Shown: positions 1-7,043, counted from the first letter of the stretch. The stretch is DNA of 8,407 nt from Kiritimatiellia bacterium (GCA_007126175.1 SLBU01000050.1:1-8407); one strand, 5' to 3'. Notes: a model not told the origin generated them from the sequence alone. Numbers and translations are program-made.

Positions 1-70
1 GTACGAGTATGGAGAGGGAATCGTACGATTCCTGTGGCATTCACGTACTCCTACACGTACTCGTACACGC
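1..70. repeat. Intergenic palindrome and tandem short repeats
   Basis: A perfect 16-base palindrome (ggaatcgtacgattcc) lies at 17-32. It is bracketed by a 9-base inverted pair, gtacgagta at 1-9 and tactcgtac at 58-66. A 12-base unit, cacgtactcNta, is repeated in tandem at 42-53 and 54-65, with a fragment starting at 66. The element touches the window edge, so its left limit is unknown. It shares the 8-mers tacgagta and gggaatcg with the repeat near 8281-8325, which suggests one dispersed family. Function is unknown. It could be a hairpin-forming intergenic element downstream of the minus-strand operon. Confidence 0.6.
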
Positions 71-125
71 ACATCTCCCCTGATTGTCTTGCCCCAGCAG
101 ATCCTTATCTAAGTGCTATTCCTGG

Positions 126-272
126 CTAGTCGGGGTTCTGGGATTCTTGTGGTTTACGGTTTACCATCCAGGCGCTGACGCGTTTGATCCATTGCAGGAG
201 TTCGGTTTGGTCCTGTGGAGATAGCCCGAGATAGCTGGCTTGTTCAAAGGCTGCGCGATCGCAGCGCAGCAT
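126..272 (-). CDS. Small hypothetical protein (48 aa) following dctM
   Basis: An ATG at 272 opens a 48-codon frame that ends in TAG at 126-128, 17 bases after the dctM stop. The product starts MLRCDRAAFEQ and contains TELLQWIKRVSAWMVNRK. It has a plausible soluble composition with acidic, basic and two Trp residues and could form an amphipathic helix around residues 20-36. No signal peptide or membrane segment is visible and I recognise no family. No clear Shine-Dalgarno sequence precedes the ATG; the region upstream of it is CGACGCAGAA. The frame stays open upstream through the dctM tail without an ATG, so translation may be coupled to dctM. It has the operon's orientation and spacing, so it could be a fourth TRAP operon gene. 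A chance open frame remains possible. Confidence 0.45.
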   Translation of the reverse strand: MLRCDRAAFEQASYLGLSPQDQTELLQWIKRVSAWMVNRKPQESQNPD

Positions 273-289
273 TTCTGCGTCGTTGCGGG

Positions 290-1573
290 TTACGATGCGA
301 GGTTGGGCAGGAAGAGGGCGATTTGGGGGAAGACCATGAGGAGGATGGTGGCGAGGATGAGGATGAGCAGGAAGGGCAGGGCGTGGCCGATGACTTCGAG
401 GTAAGGCCTGCGAAAGATGATTTGAGCGGTAAAGATATCGCAGCCGAAAGGTGGTGTGGCAGAGCCGATGGCGGCCTGGAGGGTCACGAGTGTACCGAGC
501 AGGATGGGGTCGACGCCGGCGGCAACGACATAAGGCTGAAAGATGGGGCTGAGAACAAAGATGGCGACGATCGGGCAGACAAACATACAGGCGACGAAAT
601 AGACAACCACGATAATGAGCATAACGCGCAGCATGGAGGGATCGGCCCCGAAGAGGGGGGGCAGGATTTGCTGGGGGATTTGCAGGAAGCCGATCATCCA
701 GGAGAAGGCTTGGCCGGCCCCGACAAGGATAAAGACGACACCGGTGATCACGCCGGCCTGCAGGGTTGCTTCGAAAAGGCTTTTGCGGGTTAGGCTGCGG
801 TAGACGCCAGCTTCCAGCAGGATGGCATAGGCGACGGAGACGGCGGCAGCTTCTGTGGGGCTAAAGATGCCGGCATAGATGCCCCCGATAATAATGACCG
901 GAAAGCCCATGACCGGGAGCCCTTGTTTGATGGCATGCCCGCGTTCCTGCCAGGTGGCTTTGGGGAGGACGCCCACCTTCTTGAACTTGGAGTATGCATA
1001 GCAATAGATCGAGAACATCACAAAGATGAGCAACCCAGGAAAAATGCCGGAGAGGAAGAGCGACCCGATCGAGGTATTGGTGGCGACGCCATAGACGATG
1101 AACCCGATACTGGGGGGGATGAGGAAGGCGATGTCGCTGGAATTAATGATCAGGCCGAGCGTAAAGGAGCTGGGGTAGCCCGCCTGCAGGAGCATCGGGC
1201 GCATGGTGCCGCCGACGGCAGCAACAGTTGCCTGGGTGGATCCGGAGACGGAGCCGAACAGCGTGCAACTGGCATTGGTTGTGATGGGCAATCCGCCGGG
1301 CAGGTGGCCCACGAAGGCCTTGATCATCTCGATGAGTTTGGTAGCAGATTTTCCGGAGGTAATGATGCTGGCGGAGAGGATGAACATGGGAACGCACACG
1401 AGTGCCGGCGGGGTGATACCTGACATCACCTGCTGGACCATGGTCATCATGATCTGTGGCGCCATGTCGGGCATATAGGCAAAGATATAGATCATGAGAG
1501 ATCCCAGCAGGGTCACCATGAAGGGAAAGCCCAGCAGGAGCATCACGACAAGACTGATGGTAAATACAATCAT
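290..1573 (-). CDS. dctM: TRAP transporter large permease subunit (DctM)
   Basis: This is the large transmembrane subunit of a tripartite ATP-independent periplasmic transporter, which moves an organic anion inward using an ion gradient. At 427 aa it has the usual family length. It is hydrophobic throughout, with roughly eleven to twelve helices. Family landmarks are visible: SGST at 110-113, GYP at 132-134, LIPPS at 151-155, GIFPG at 176-180, SPTEAAAV at 238-245 and the C-terminal TPPFG at 373-377. The start codon overlaps the dctQ stop in an ATGA (1570-1573), a sign of translational coupling. GGGAG ends 10 bases before the ATG. The segment after TPPFG reads CDIFTAQ, where I would expect something closer to LNLFV. 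The family call is firm. The substrate is not readable from this subunit. Confidence 0.96.
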   Translation of the reverse strand: MIVFTISLVVMLLLGFPFMVTLLGSLMIYIFAYMPDMAPQIMMTMVQQVMSGITPPALVCVPMFILSASIITSGKSATKLIEMIKAFVGHLPGGLPITTNASCTLFGSVSGSTQATVAAVGGTMRPMLLQAGYPSSFTLGLIINSSDIAFLIPPSIGFIVYGVATNTSIGSLFLSGIFPGLLIFVMFSIYCYAYSKFKKVGVLPKATWQERGHAIKQGLPVMGFPVIIIGGIYAGIFSPTEAAAVSVAYAILLEAGVYRSLTRKSLFEATLQAGVITGVVFILVGAGQAFSWMIGFLQIPQQILPPLFGADPSMLRVMLIIVVVYFVACMFVCPIVAIFVLSPIFQPYVVAAGVDPILLGTLVTLQAAIGSATPPFGCDIFTAQIIFRRPYLEVIGHALPFLLILILATILLMVFPQIALFLPNLAS

Positions 1574-2148
1574 AGCAAGGCCGCTCCCGGGTGCTCTTCC
1601 TCGTATTCACTCTGCTGTTCGGCACTTTGCCAAGGCTCATCCTCTTTGATGTTTTTTATCACCGTGCGCAGATACTGGATGGCAGCCAGACCAAACCCGA
1701 AGGGGATTATGATGTAGAAGGTCCATTTGGGGATGCGCAAGGCCGGGCTGGTATGGCCGCGGTCCATGGCATTCACGAGATATTGCCAGGCAAACCATGC
1801 CATGATGGCCATGACCAGGGCACTGACGATGGAGATCAGGATGATGCAGGCCTTTTCCCATTTTGGGGGCATGGCATCGAGAAATGCACCCATGCGGATA
1901 TGCATGGCTTTGCGCACGCTGTAGCTGACCCCCGCAAAGGTGACAAGGATGACCAGCAATTCGGAGAGTTCCTCTGCGAAATAGATGCTGGTAAAGAACG
2001 TGCGTGCGATCACATTGGCGATCAGGAGTATGGCCATCGCGGAGACGCTACCCACAATAACCGAGACTTCAATGAGATTCAGCAGCCTGCCGAGAATGCT
2101 GGCCACGCGATGGATGCCGTGCAGCAATGTTTTGATGGAGGAGGACAT
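1570..2148 (-). CDS. dctQ: TRAP transporter small permease subunit (DctQ)
   Basis: This is the small inner-membrane subunit that partners DctM in TRAP transporters. At 192 aa it has four predicted membrane segments, near residues 25-47, 62-80, 100-123 and 141-160. Typical family motifs are present: EELSELLVILVTF near the second helix, then the conserved HIRM, and a late IPKW...IPFGF stretch. The C-terminus is an acidic, hydrophilic tail rich in Glu and Gln, longer than needed for the membrane core and presumably cytoplasmic. The gene starts 15 bases after the dctP stop and overlaps dctM by 4 bases, so the three genes form one transcription unit. The ribosome binding site is weak (GGAT ends 8 bases upstream), consistent with coupling to dctP translation. 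Confidence 0.94.
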   Translation of the reverse strand: MSSSIKTLLHGIHRVASILGRLLNLIEVSVIVGSVSAMAILLIANVIARTFFTSIYFAEELSELLVILVTFAGVSYSVRKAMHIRMGAFLDAMPPKWEKACIILISIVSALVMAIMAWFAWQYLVNAMDRGHTSPALRIPKWTFYIIIPFGFGLAAIQYLRTVIKNIKEDEPWQSAEQQSEYEEEHPGAALL

Positions 2149-2163
2149 ATTGCGCGATCCGTT

Positions 2164-3264
2164 TTACAATTCCAGGGCCTTGATGGCATTGGCAATATCC
2201 TGCTGGAGCGCGGTAAGGATGTCTTCGGCCCCTTCGCCGCCCATGCGTACAAAGGCGGGATGCACTGTGGCAGCTTTTTCCCGGAATGGCACCATGGCAT
2301 CCTGCGAGATATCGTGGAATTCGATCTGGGGGCGTTCCGCCAGCATCTTTTCACGATCGTTTTGATTGCGTGCATCGATCCAGGTGGCCGCTGGGAGGAT
2401 GGCGTCCTGCCAGAAGCGCCGCATTTCCTGCTGCACCTCTGGTGGTAACTGGTCGAAGAAGCGCTGGTTCACGGTGGGGATTCCCAGAAAAGGTTCGCTA
2501 TAGAGTTGGGTAAAGTGATCCTGCACCTCGAAAAACTTCATGCTGTAGGCGGCGAACAAGGGATTCACTTGTGCGTCGATCATACCCATTTGGAGGCTAC
2601 TATAGACTTCGCCATAGGCCATGGGGGTGGGGCTGGCACCATAAGCGCGATAGGTTTCGACAAGTAAGCGCGAGGACATGAGGCGCAGGCGCAGGCGCTC
2701 CATATCCTCGATCGTGTGAATCGGATGGTTGGCGGAAACCCACTGCCAGCCTTCGTAGAGCACGCCGAGGGGTACGAGGTCATTGTGGCGGAAGGCCTCT
2801 TCCAGCAAGGCCGGGAAGGTGCCATTGCGGGCAATCCAATTCAGTATCTCGGGCACACCCTCTGGGGGAAACAGGTAGTTCAGCGAAAGAACTTGCGCTT
2901 GCGGCACGAAGGAGCTGATCCAGGCATAATCCGAAAAGACAAACTCAATGACGCCCATCTGGGCCAGCTCGTTGATATCACCAGCGGTCCCCAGTGAGCC
3001 ATAGGGGAACACTTGGATGTCGATCCTTCCGCCGGACCATTCCTGCATGTGGTCGGCAAATCTGTGGGCCCAGACCGTCATGAAATCTCCCTCGATTTCC
3101 TCGGATGCGAGGCGGGCGGAAATCGTGGGCCCCGTGTAGTTTCCGGTGCCGGCCGGTTCGGAGCTATCGATTGCCTGCTCGGATGAACAGGCCGTGAGAA
3201 GTAGCAGGCAGGCCATGCCGCATAAAACGAAAGTAATCCCGGTGAAGTACTCGTATTTTTTCAT
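2164..3264 (-). CDS. dctP: TRAP transporter solute-binding lipoprotein (DctP family)
   Basis: This is the extracytoplasmic receptor that delivers substrate to the DctQM permease. I place the start at the ATG at 3264 (366 aa). AAGGA lies directly against the in-frame ATG at 3270, leaving no spacer, but sits 6 bases before 3264. The N-terminus is MKK followed by a hydrophobic stretch and a lipobox LTAC with Cys at residue 26, so it is predicted to be processed by signal peptidase II and lipid-anchored. The mature part shows DctP-family motifs: FPYGSLG, the conserved ligand-carboxylate Arg at about residue 194 (RLRLM), GASPTPM at 209-215, and EVYSSLQMGMIDAQVNP. The last of these has Val where many family members have Glu (VDGQENP). 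The preserved Arg suggests a carboxylate ligand. The identity of that ligand is unknown. Confidence 0.93.
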   Translation of the reverse strand: MKKYEYFTGITFVLCGMACLLLLTACSSEQAIDSSEPAGTGNYTGPTISARLASEEIEGDFMTVWAHRFADHMQEWSGGRIDIQVFPYGSLGTAGDINELAQMGVIEFVFSDYAWISSFVPQAQVLSLNYLFPPEGVPEILNWIARNGTFPALLEEAFRHNDLVPLGVLYEGWQWVSANHPIHTIEDMERLRLRLMSSRLLVETYRAYGASPTPMAYGEVYSSLQMGMIDAQVNPLFAAYSMKFFEVQDHFTQLYSEPFLGIPTVNQRFFDQLPPEVQQEMRRFWQDAILPAATWIDARNQNDREKMLAERPQIEFHDISQDAMVPFREKAATVHPAFVRMGGEGAEDILTALQQDIANAIKALEL

Positions 3265-3270
3265 TCTCAT

Positions 3271-3275
3271 TCCTT
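3271..3275 (-). promoter_or_regulatory. Shine-Dalgarno of dctP that decides the start
   Basis: On the minus strand AAGGA is followed immediately by ATGAGAATG. The first ATG abuts it and would be poorly placed. The second, at 3264, has a 6-base spacer. This favours MKKYEYF as the true N-terminus. Confidence 0.65.
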
Positions 3276-3482
3276 ATGTCGTGTGGTGTTAGCGGATGCC
3301 CGGCTTCGTGTGGTGATGTCCGCGTTGATAACGTGTTTATTCGCCTGGAAACCGGAAAAGGCCATATTTATTCGTGTTTTTGTACCCAACGTGCGAAACA
3401 TTGCCCGCGATGGCAAGGATTAATTGGGATTGACGCGGCGCGTGCTCACGGTTTTCTCCTGCGACATTGTCCGCTTTTGGGG
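3276..3482. other. Intergenic region upstream of the TRAP operon
   Basis: This gap of about 210 bases separates the ABC-F stop from dctP and should hold the TRAP operon promoter. I see no strong -35/-10 pair on the minus strand. The octamer tttattcg occurs twice in direct orientation, at 3336-3343 and 3367-3374, 31 bases or about three helical turns apart. Such spacing would suit a regulator that binds same-face half-sites, though chance is not excluded. A small hairpin, ttgcc/ggcaa at 3401-3416, could serve weakly as the ABC-F terminator, but only a TGTTT follows it on the minus strand. No convincing small gene was found. Confidence 0.35.
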
Positions 3483-5420
3483 TTAGTCGGTGGTGAGGGT
3501 TTCGAGGGCGGTGGCGGCGTCTTCCCAGCGTTTGGTGTAGGCGGCGAGTTCGGATTGGATAAGGCTGAGGCGGCGATTGGTGGCTTCGAAGTCGGTCTGG
3601 GGCGAGGCGTCGGAGAGGGTTTCGAGAATGTTGGCTTGTTCGTCCTCGAAGACGGCAATCTGCTTTTCTATGTGGGAGATTTGTCTGCGGAGGAGGCGTT
3701 CTTCTTGTTGCTGGGTCTGTCGTTCTGCGGCGCGTTGGCGCCGGCGCTCCTTGCTGCTCAGAGGTGCGGTGTCCTCGGTTGTCTTGGTGGGGGTCGGGTC
3801 GGTGGTGGTTTCGGTGGCGAGGCGGTCGCGAAATTCGCGGTAGGTACCTGGGAAGCGGCGGATGCCGGGTGGTTGCATGGCGATGATGCTGGAGGCGACG
3901 CGTTCGACAAAGGTGACGTCGTGGCTGACGAGGCAGAGTGTGCCTTCGTATTGCTGGAGGGCTTCTTCGAGGGTTTCGCGTGCGGCAATATCGAGATGGG
4001 TGGTGGGCTCATCTAGCAGGAGGAAATTGGGGGGATTGACGAGCAGCCGTGCAAAGGCGAGGCGTACTTTTTCGCCGCCGCTGAGCACGGCGACGCGTTT
4101 TTCGATGGCATCGCCGGAGAAGCCAAATCCGCCGAGCATGCCGCGGAGGGTTTGTTCGCGTGTGGCGGGATGGGCGCCTTGTTTGACGATTTCGAGTACG
4201 GAGCTGGCGGGATTCATGGTATCGGCAAATTCCTGGGACTGGTAGCCGAGCACGACGTTGTGGCCGAGGACGCGGCGTCCGTGGCCGGGTTCGAGCATAC
4301 CGGCGAGCAGCCGCAGGAGGGTGGTTTTGCCGAGCCCGTTATGGCCGACGAGCGCAATTTTTTGTCCGCGGTCGATACGCAGGTCGATGTTTTGCAGAAT
4401 CCAGCGATTTCCGTCGTAGGAGAATCCGGCTTGTTCCAGGCGCACGATTTCCTGTCCGGCTCTGGGTGGTGGGGGGATGCGGATTGTGCCGCGGCTGCGG
4501 ACAGCCAGTGGCACCTCGACGGTTTCCATGCGGGCAATCATTTTCTCGCGGCTCTTGACCTGGGTGGCTTTGGTGGCTTTGTAGCGGAAACGGTTGACGA
4601 ATTGCTCGGCTTTTTCGATTTTACGGGAAAGGTTTTTCTGGGCGGCCTCGCGGGTTTCGACGCGTGCGGCGCGATCCTGGACGTAGCGGTCGTAGTTGCC
4701 GGTGTAGCGTTCGGTGCGGGCATTGGCGACTTCGATGGTGACGGCGGTGAGGGTATTGAGGAGGTAGCGGTCGTGGGAGATGAGTAGGAGAGTGCCTCGA
4801 TAGGAGCGCAGGAAGCGTTGGAGCCATTCGACGGCGGGTAGATCGAGGTAGTTGGAGGGTTCATCGAGCAGGAGGACGCCCGGATCGGCAATGAGGGTGC
4901 GGGCGAGGGCAGCACGCATCTGCCAGCCCCCGCTGAATTGCTGCATCGTGCGGTGTTGGTCTTCGGGCATGAAGCCGAGTCCATCGAGTGCGGCCTCGGT
5001 GCGGTGGCGCCTTTCGTAGCCGCCGGCATGTTCAAACTGGGTTTGCAATTCGCCGAGGGCATCGAGTAAGCGGCTGCGTTCTGCCCCGGTGGAATCGATG
5101 AGTTGCTGTTCGGTGGCAAGAATGTGTTCTTCGATGTTCTGCAGGCTGGTCGCGCCGCTCTCGGCAAATGCGAGCAGGGGCATGGGTAGATGCTGCGGGG
5201 CGATTTGCTGGCGGAGCAGCCCAATCTGGGTATCGTTGGGGAGGATCACCTCGCCGCTGTCGGGCGAGATATCGCCGGCAATGATGCCGGCGATGGTGGA
5301 CTTGCCGGTGCCGTTGGGTCCTACCAACCCGGCTTGTTCGCCGGTATTGATCCGGAAGCTGGCGTCTTGCAGTACGGTCTGGGTGCCGTAGCGTTTACTG
5401 ATGTTGCAGAAGTCAATCAT
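3483..5420 (-). CDS. ABC-F family ATPase with C-terminal coiled coil (YheS/Uup-like)
   Basis: This soluble protein has two ABC ATPase domains and no membrane segment, at 645 aa. Domain 1 has Walker A GPNGTGKST (34-42), signature FSGGW (162-166), Walker B LLLDEP (183-188) and switch SHDR (215-218). A charged linker at about 240-320, of the P-site tRNA interaction type, contains NRFRYKATKATQVKS. Domain 2 has Walker A GHNGLGKTT (359-367), signature LSGGE (446-450), Walker B LLLDEP (467-472) and SHD (499-501). Residues about 555-645 form a Gln/Glu/Arg-rich coiled coil. ABC-F proteins act on ribosomes, resolving stalled translation or giving antibiotic resistance. The linker and tail resemble E. 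coli YheS most. The usual EPTNHLD is EPSNYLD in domain 1 and EPTTHLD in domain 2. No good Shine-Dalgarno precedes the ATG. Transport is unlikely, and a resistance role cannot be claimed from sequence. Confidence 0.94.
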   Translation of the reverse strand: MIDFCNISKRYGTQTVLQDASFRINTGEQAGLVGPNGTGKSTIAGIIAGDISPDSGEVILPNDTQIGLLRQQIAPQHLPMPLLAFAESGATSLQNIEEHILATEQQLIDSTGAERSRLLDALGELQTQFEHAGGYERRHRTEAALDGLGFMPEDQHRTMQQFSGGWQMRAALARTLIADPGVLLLDEPSNYLDLPAVEWLQRFLRSYRGTLLLISHDRYLLNTLTAVTIEVANARTERYTGNYDRYVQDRAARVETREAAQKNLSRKIEKAEQFVNRFRYKATKATQVKSREKMIARMETVEVPLAVRSRGTIRIPPPPRAGQEIVRLEQAGFSYDGNRWILQNIDLRIDRGQKIALVGHNGLGKTTLLRLLAGMLEPGHGRRVLGHNVVLGYQSQEFADTMNPASSVLEIVKQGAHPATREQTLRGMLGGFGFSGDAIEKRVAVLSGGEKVRLAFARLLVNPPNFLLLDEPTTHLDIAARETLEEALQQYEGTLCLVSHDVTFVERVASSIIAMQPPGIRRFPGTYREFRDRLATETTTDPTPTKTTEDTAPLSSKERRRQRAAERQTQQQEERLLRRQISHIEKQIAVFEDEQANILETLSDASPQTDFEATNRRLSLIQSELAAYTKRWEDAATALETLTTD

Positions 5421-5444
5421 GGGCGGTTTAGATGGGAGATTTTG

Positions 5445-5475
5445 AAACTACGAAAAACACGAAAGGCACGAAAAG
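5445..5475. repeat. Three 9-base ACGAAA-type tandem units
   Basis: In the 64-base gap between the NUDIX stop and the ABC-F start, three 9-base units follow one another: tacgaaaaa (5449-5457), cacgaaagg (5458-5466) and cacgaaaag (5467-5475), preceded by tgaaac. Each unit carries ACGAAA at the same phase. From memory, similar CACGAAA arrays are common between genes in Verrucomicrobiota and some other phyla. A degenerate copy of its start recurs at 8265-8280. Spurious open frames through such arrays read as TKNTKGTK-type peptides. Confidence 0.6.
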
Positions 5476-5484
5476 GGATGGGGG

Positions 5485-6012
5485 TTATGGGAAGCGGCGT
5501 GCGGTTCCGTTGCCGTGGGGGAGATTCTCGGTGTCGACGCGTAGATCGAGCATTTGGGGTCCGTCGAAGATGAAATATCCGTGGAAGGGTTTGTTTTGGA
5601 GCATGAGGGGGATCCAGTGGCGATCATCGGCCCACATACGGTCGTAGGGAATGGCATCGAGGGGGGTCCAGATGGGGTCGGCTTCGTCGGTTTCGGTGGG
5701 GGTACCTTCGAAGTTGCTGGCGGTGAAGACAATGCCGTGGATGGAGTGTCCGTCGGTGAACTGGAAAAAGAGTTCGCCGCGGTACGCGACGTTGGTGGGG
5801 GTGATGCAGAGTTCTTCCTGGACTTCGCGCACGGCGGCCTCAATGGGGGTTTCGCCGGGTTCGAGTCTGCCGCCGGGGCCATTGATGTTGCCAGCCCCGA
5901 GCCCGCGTTTTTTGTGGATCAGAAGAATGTGCCCGTTGCGTATCACAAAGAGGAGGGTGGCTTGATCGCGGGGTTGCCAGGTGTTCCAGTCGATATCGGA
6001 GAGTTTTTGCAT
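5485..6012 (-). CDS. NUDIX hydrolase, MTH1-like (probable oxidised purine nucleotide diphosphatase)
   Basis: I start this gene at the ATG at 6012 (MQKLSDIDW, 175 aa), 4 bases after the sppA stop. An upstream ATG at 6066 would overlap sppA and add an unconserved tail. The NUDIX box spans 48-70: G48, E54, R62-E63, E66-E67, then L-C-I, so Cys69 replaces the consensus Gly. Outside the box the protein tracks human MTH1 (NUDT1) closely: KKRGLGAG before the box, N44 at the position of MTH1 Asn33, EGTPTETDE at 102-110, W127 and D129-D130 at the positions of Trp117 and Asp119/Asp120, and KPFHGYF at 141-147. Those MTH1 residues recognise oxidised purine bases, so hydrolysis of 8-oxo-dGTP-like nucleotides to monophosphates is likely. 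It probably shares a transcript with sppA. Exact substrate preference is inferred. Confidence 0.93.
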   Translation of the reverse strand: MQKLSDIDWNTWQPRDQATLLFVIRNGHILLIHKKRGLGAGNINGPGGRLEPGETPIEAAVREVQEELCITPTNVAYRGELFFQFTDGHSIHGIVFTASNFEGTPTETDEADPIWTPLDAIPYDRMWADDRHWIPLMLQNKPFHGYFIFDGPQMLDLRVDTENLPHGNGTARRFP

Positions 6013-6016
6013 AGGG

Positions 6017-7036
6017 TCAATCCATTCGCCATTGGTAGAGGAATCGCGGGGTTTGCATGGTGTCAAGCCAGGCCCGCGGGTTCAGGTGGGTGGAGGCGCG
6101 CAGTAACTGGCGCCAGGAGAAGGAGGTCTCGTAGCGGTAGATCATGGTTTCCTCTACGCCGAGCAATGCTTGTGTGGCCGTGACGGCATCGCTCCAGTAG
6201 CCGATGTCGTCGATGAGCTTATGGTCCAAGGCTTGTTGGGCGGTAAAGATACGTCCGTCGGCCAAGCCATCGACAGTTTGCGGATCGAGTCCGCGGGATT
6301 GCTGGATCAGGTCTTTAAAACGGGCGTGCATGTCGTCGACGACATGCTGCAGGAGCGCGAGTTGTTCGGGGGAAACCTCACCGAAGGGGTTCAGTAAATC
6401 CTTGTTTTCGCCCGATTTGATGGTGACATCGCGAATGCCGAGAAATTGTGCCAGTTCGCGGATGTTGAGTGTCTGGATGATCACACCGAGCGAACCGGTA
6501 ATGCTGGTGGGGTGGGCGATGATGTGATCGGCAGCCAAGGCCACGTAGTAGGCTCCGGAGGCGGCGACATCCCCGCAGATGACGACGATTTTGCGATCGG
6601 GTTGGGCTTGTTTGAAGCGGGTGAGTTCGTGGTGGAGGATATCGCTGGCCGTAATGCCTCCGCCGCCACTATCGATTTCGAGGATCAGGGCACGCACGTC
6701 GGCATCGAGGGTAGCGCGGCGAATGCTGCGTAGGGCCAGATCGGCCGGGTTGATGCCGCCGAAGAGTCCGGTTTCTGCTCCGAGCAGAATCATGCCGGAA
6801 AGCGGGATGCGTACAACCTTGGTTTTGCCGCGGCCCTCGGACCAGATTTCGGTGAGCGGCGGGAAGGCATCCTCGCCCCACTGGCGTTTTTCGCCGATGG
6901 AAGGTCGGTCGGTGGGTAGAAGTCCGCCGTTCCGGCGATCATGCAACCAAACCAGGGCGATCCCGGCGACAATCAGAGCAAGCACGATCGTGAGGCAACC
7001 TGGACGACGGCTTCGTCGGTATACTACTTTGGACAT
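6017..7036 (-). CDS. sppA: Signal peptide peptidase SppA, single-domain type (peptidase family S49)
   Basis: This is a membrane-anchored serine protease that degrades signal peptides left after protein export. At 339 aa it is the short, single-domain form as in Bacillus, not the 67-kDa duplicated E. coli form. A basic N-terminus is followed by one membrane segment at about 14-31. The catalytic pair of the Ser/Lys dyad is visible: Ser160 in GDVAASGAYY and Lys212 in KSGENKD. The oxyanion region and ITGSLGVI at 179-186 are typical. The usual DSPGG motif reads DSGGG at 122-126, with Pro replaced by Gly. The start is supported by AGGAG with a 7-base spacer. It is the first gene of a minus-strand run with the NUDIX and ABC-F genes and is divergent from the nucleotidase. 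Confidence 0.95.
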   Translation of the reverse strand: MSKVVYRRSRRPGCLTIVLALIVAGIALVWLHDRRNGGLLPTDRPSIGEKRQWGEDAFPPLTEIWSEGRGKTKVVRIPLSGMILLGAETGLFGGINPADLALRSIRRATLDADVRALILEIDSGGGGITASDILHHELTRFKQAQPDRKIVVICGDVAASGAYYVALAADHIIAHPTSITGSLGVIIQTLNIRELAQFLGIRDVTIKSGENKDLLNPFGEVSPEQLALLQHVVDDMHARFKDLIQQSRGLDPQTVDGLADGRIFTAQQALDHKLIDDIGYWSDAVTATQALLGVEETMIYRYETSFSWRQLLRASTHLNPRAWLDTMQTPRFLYQWRMD

Positions 7037-7043
7037 GTTGGGA

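Noticed and set aside
215..793. 192-codon plus-strand frame, very rich in Asp, Glu and Gly
   Set aside because: It is antisense to dctM. The acidic repetitive composition arises from reverse-complemented hydrophobic codons.
1591..2448. 285-codon plus-strand frame opposite dctQ and dctP
   Set aside because: It is the antisense shadow of two well-supported TRAP genes. The His/Asp/Gly-rich content is typical of such shadows.
3276..4016. 246-codon plus-strand frame opposite the ABC-F gene
   Set aside because: Composition is Gly-rich and low in complexity (runs such as GGGVFPAFGVGG), it lies largely antisense to a clear ABC-F gene, and it matches no family I know.
4538..5224. 228-codon minus-strand frame inside the ABC-F gene
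   Set aside because: Pro/Ser/Thr-rich out-of-frame shadow of the ABC-F coding sequence.
5432..5647. Plus-strand frame reading TTKNTKGTK-like peptide
   Set aside because: Its start is the translated ACGAAA repeat and the rest is antisense to the NUDIX gene. It is a typical spurious repeat-derived ORF.
6013..6066. Longer NUDIX start at 6066
   Set aside because: It would overlap the end of sppA by 50 bases and add an N-terminal tail unlike the family. The ATG at 6012, 4 bases after the sppA stop, fits coupled translation.
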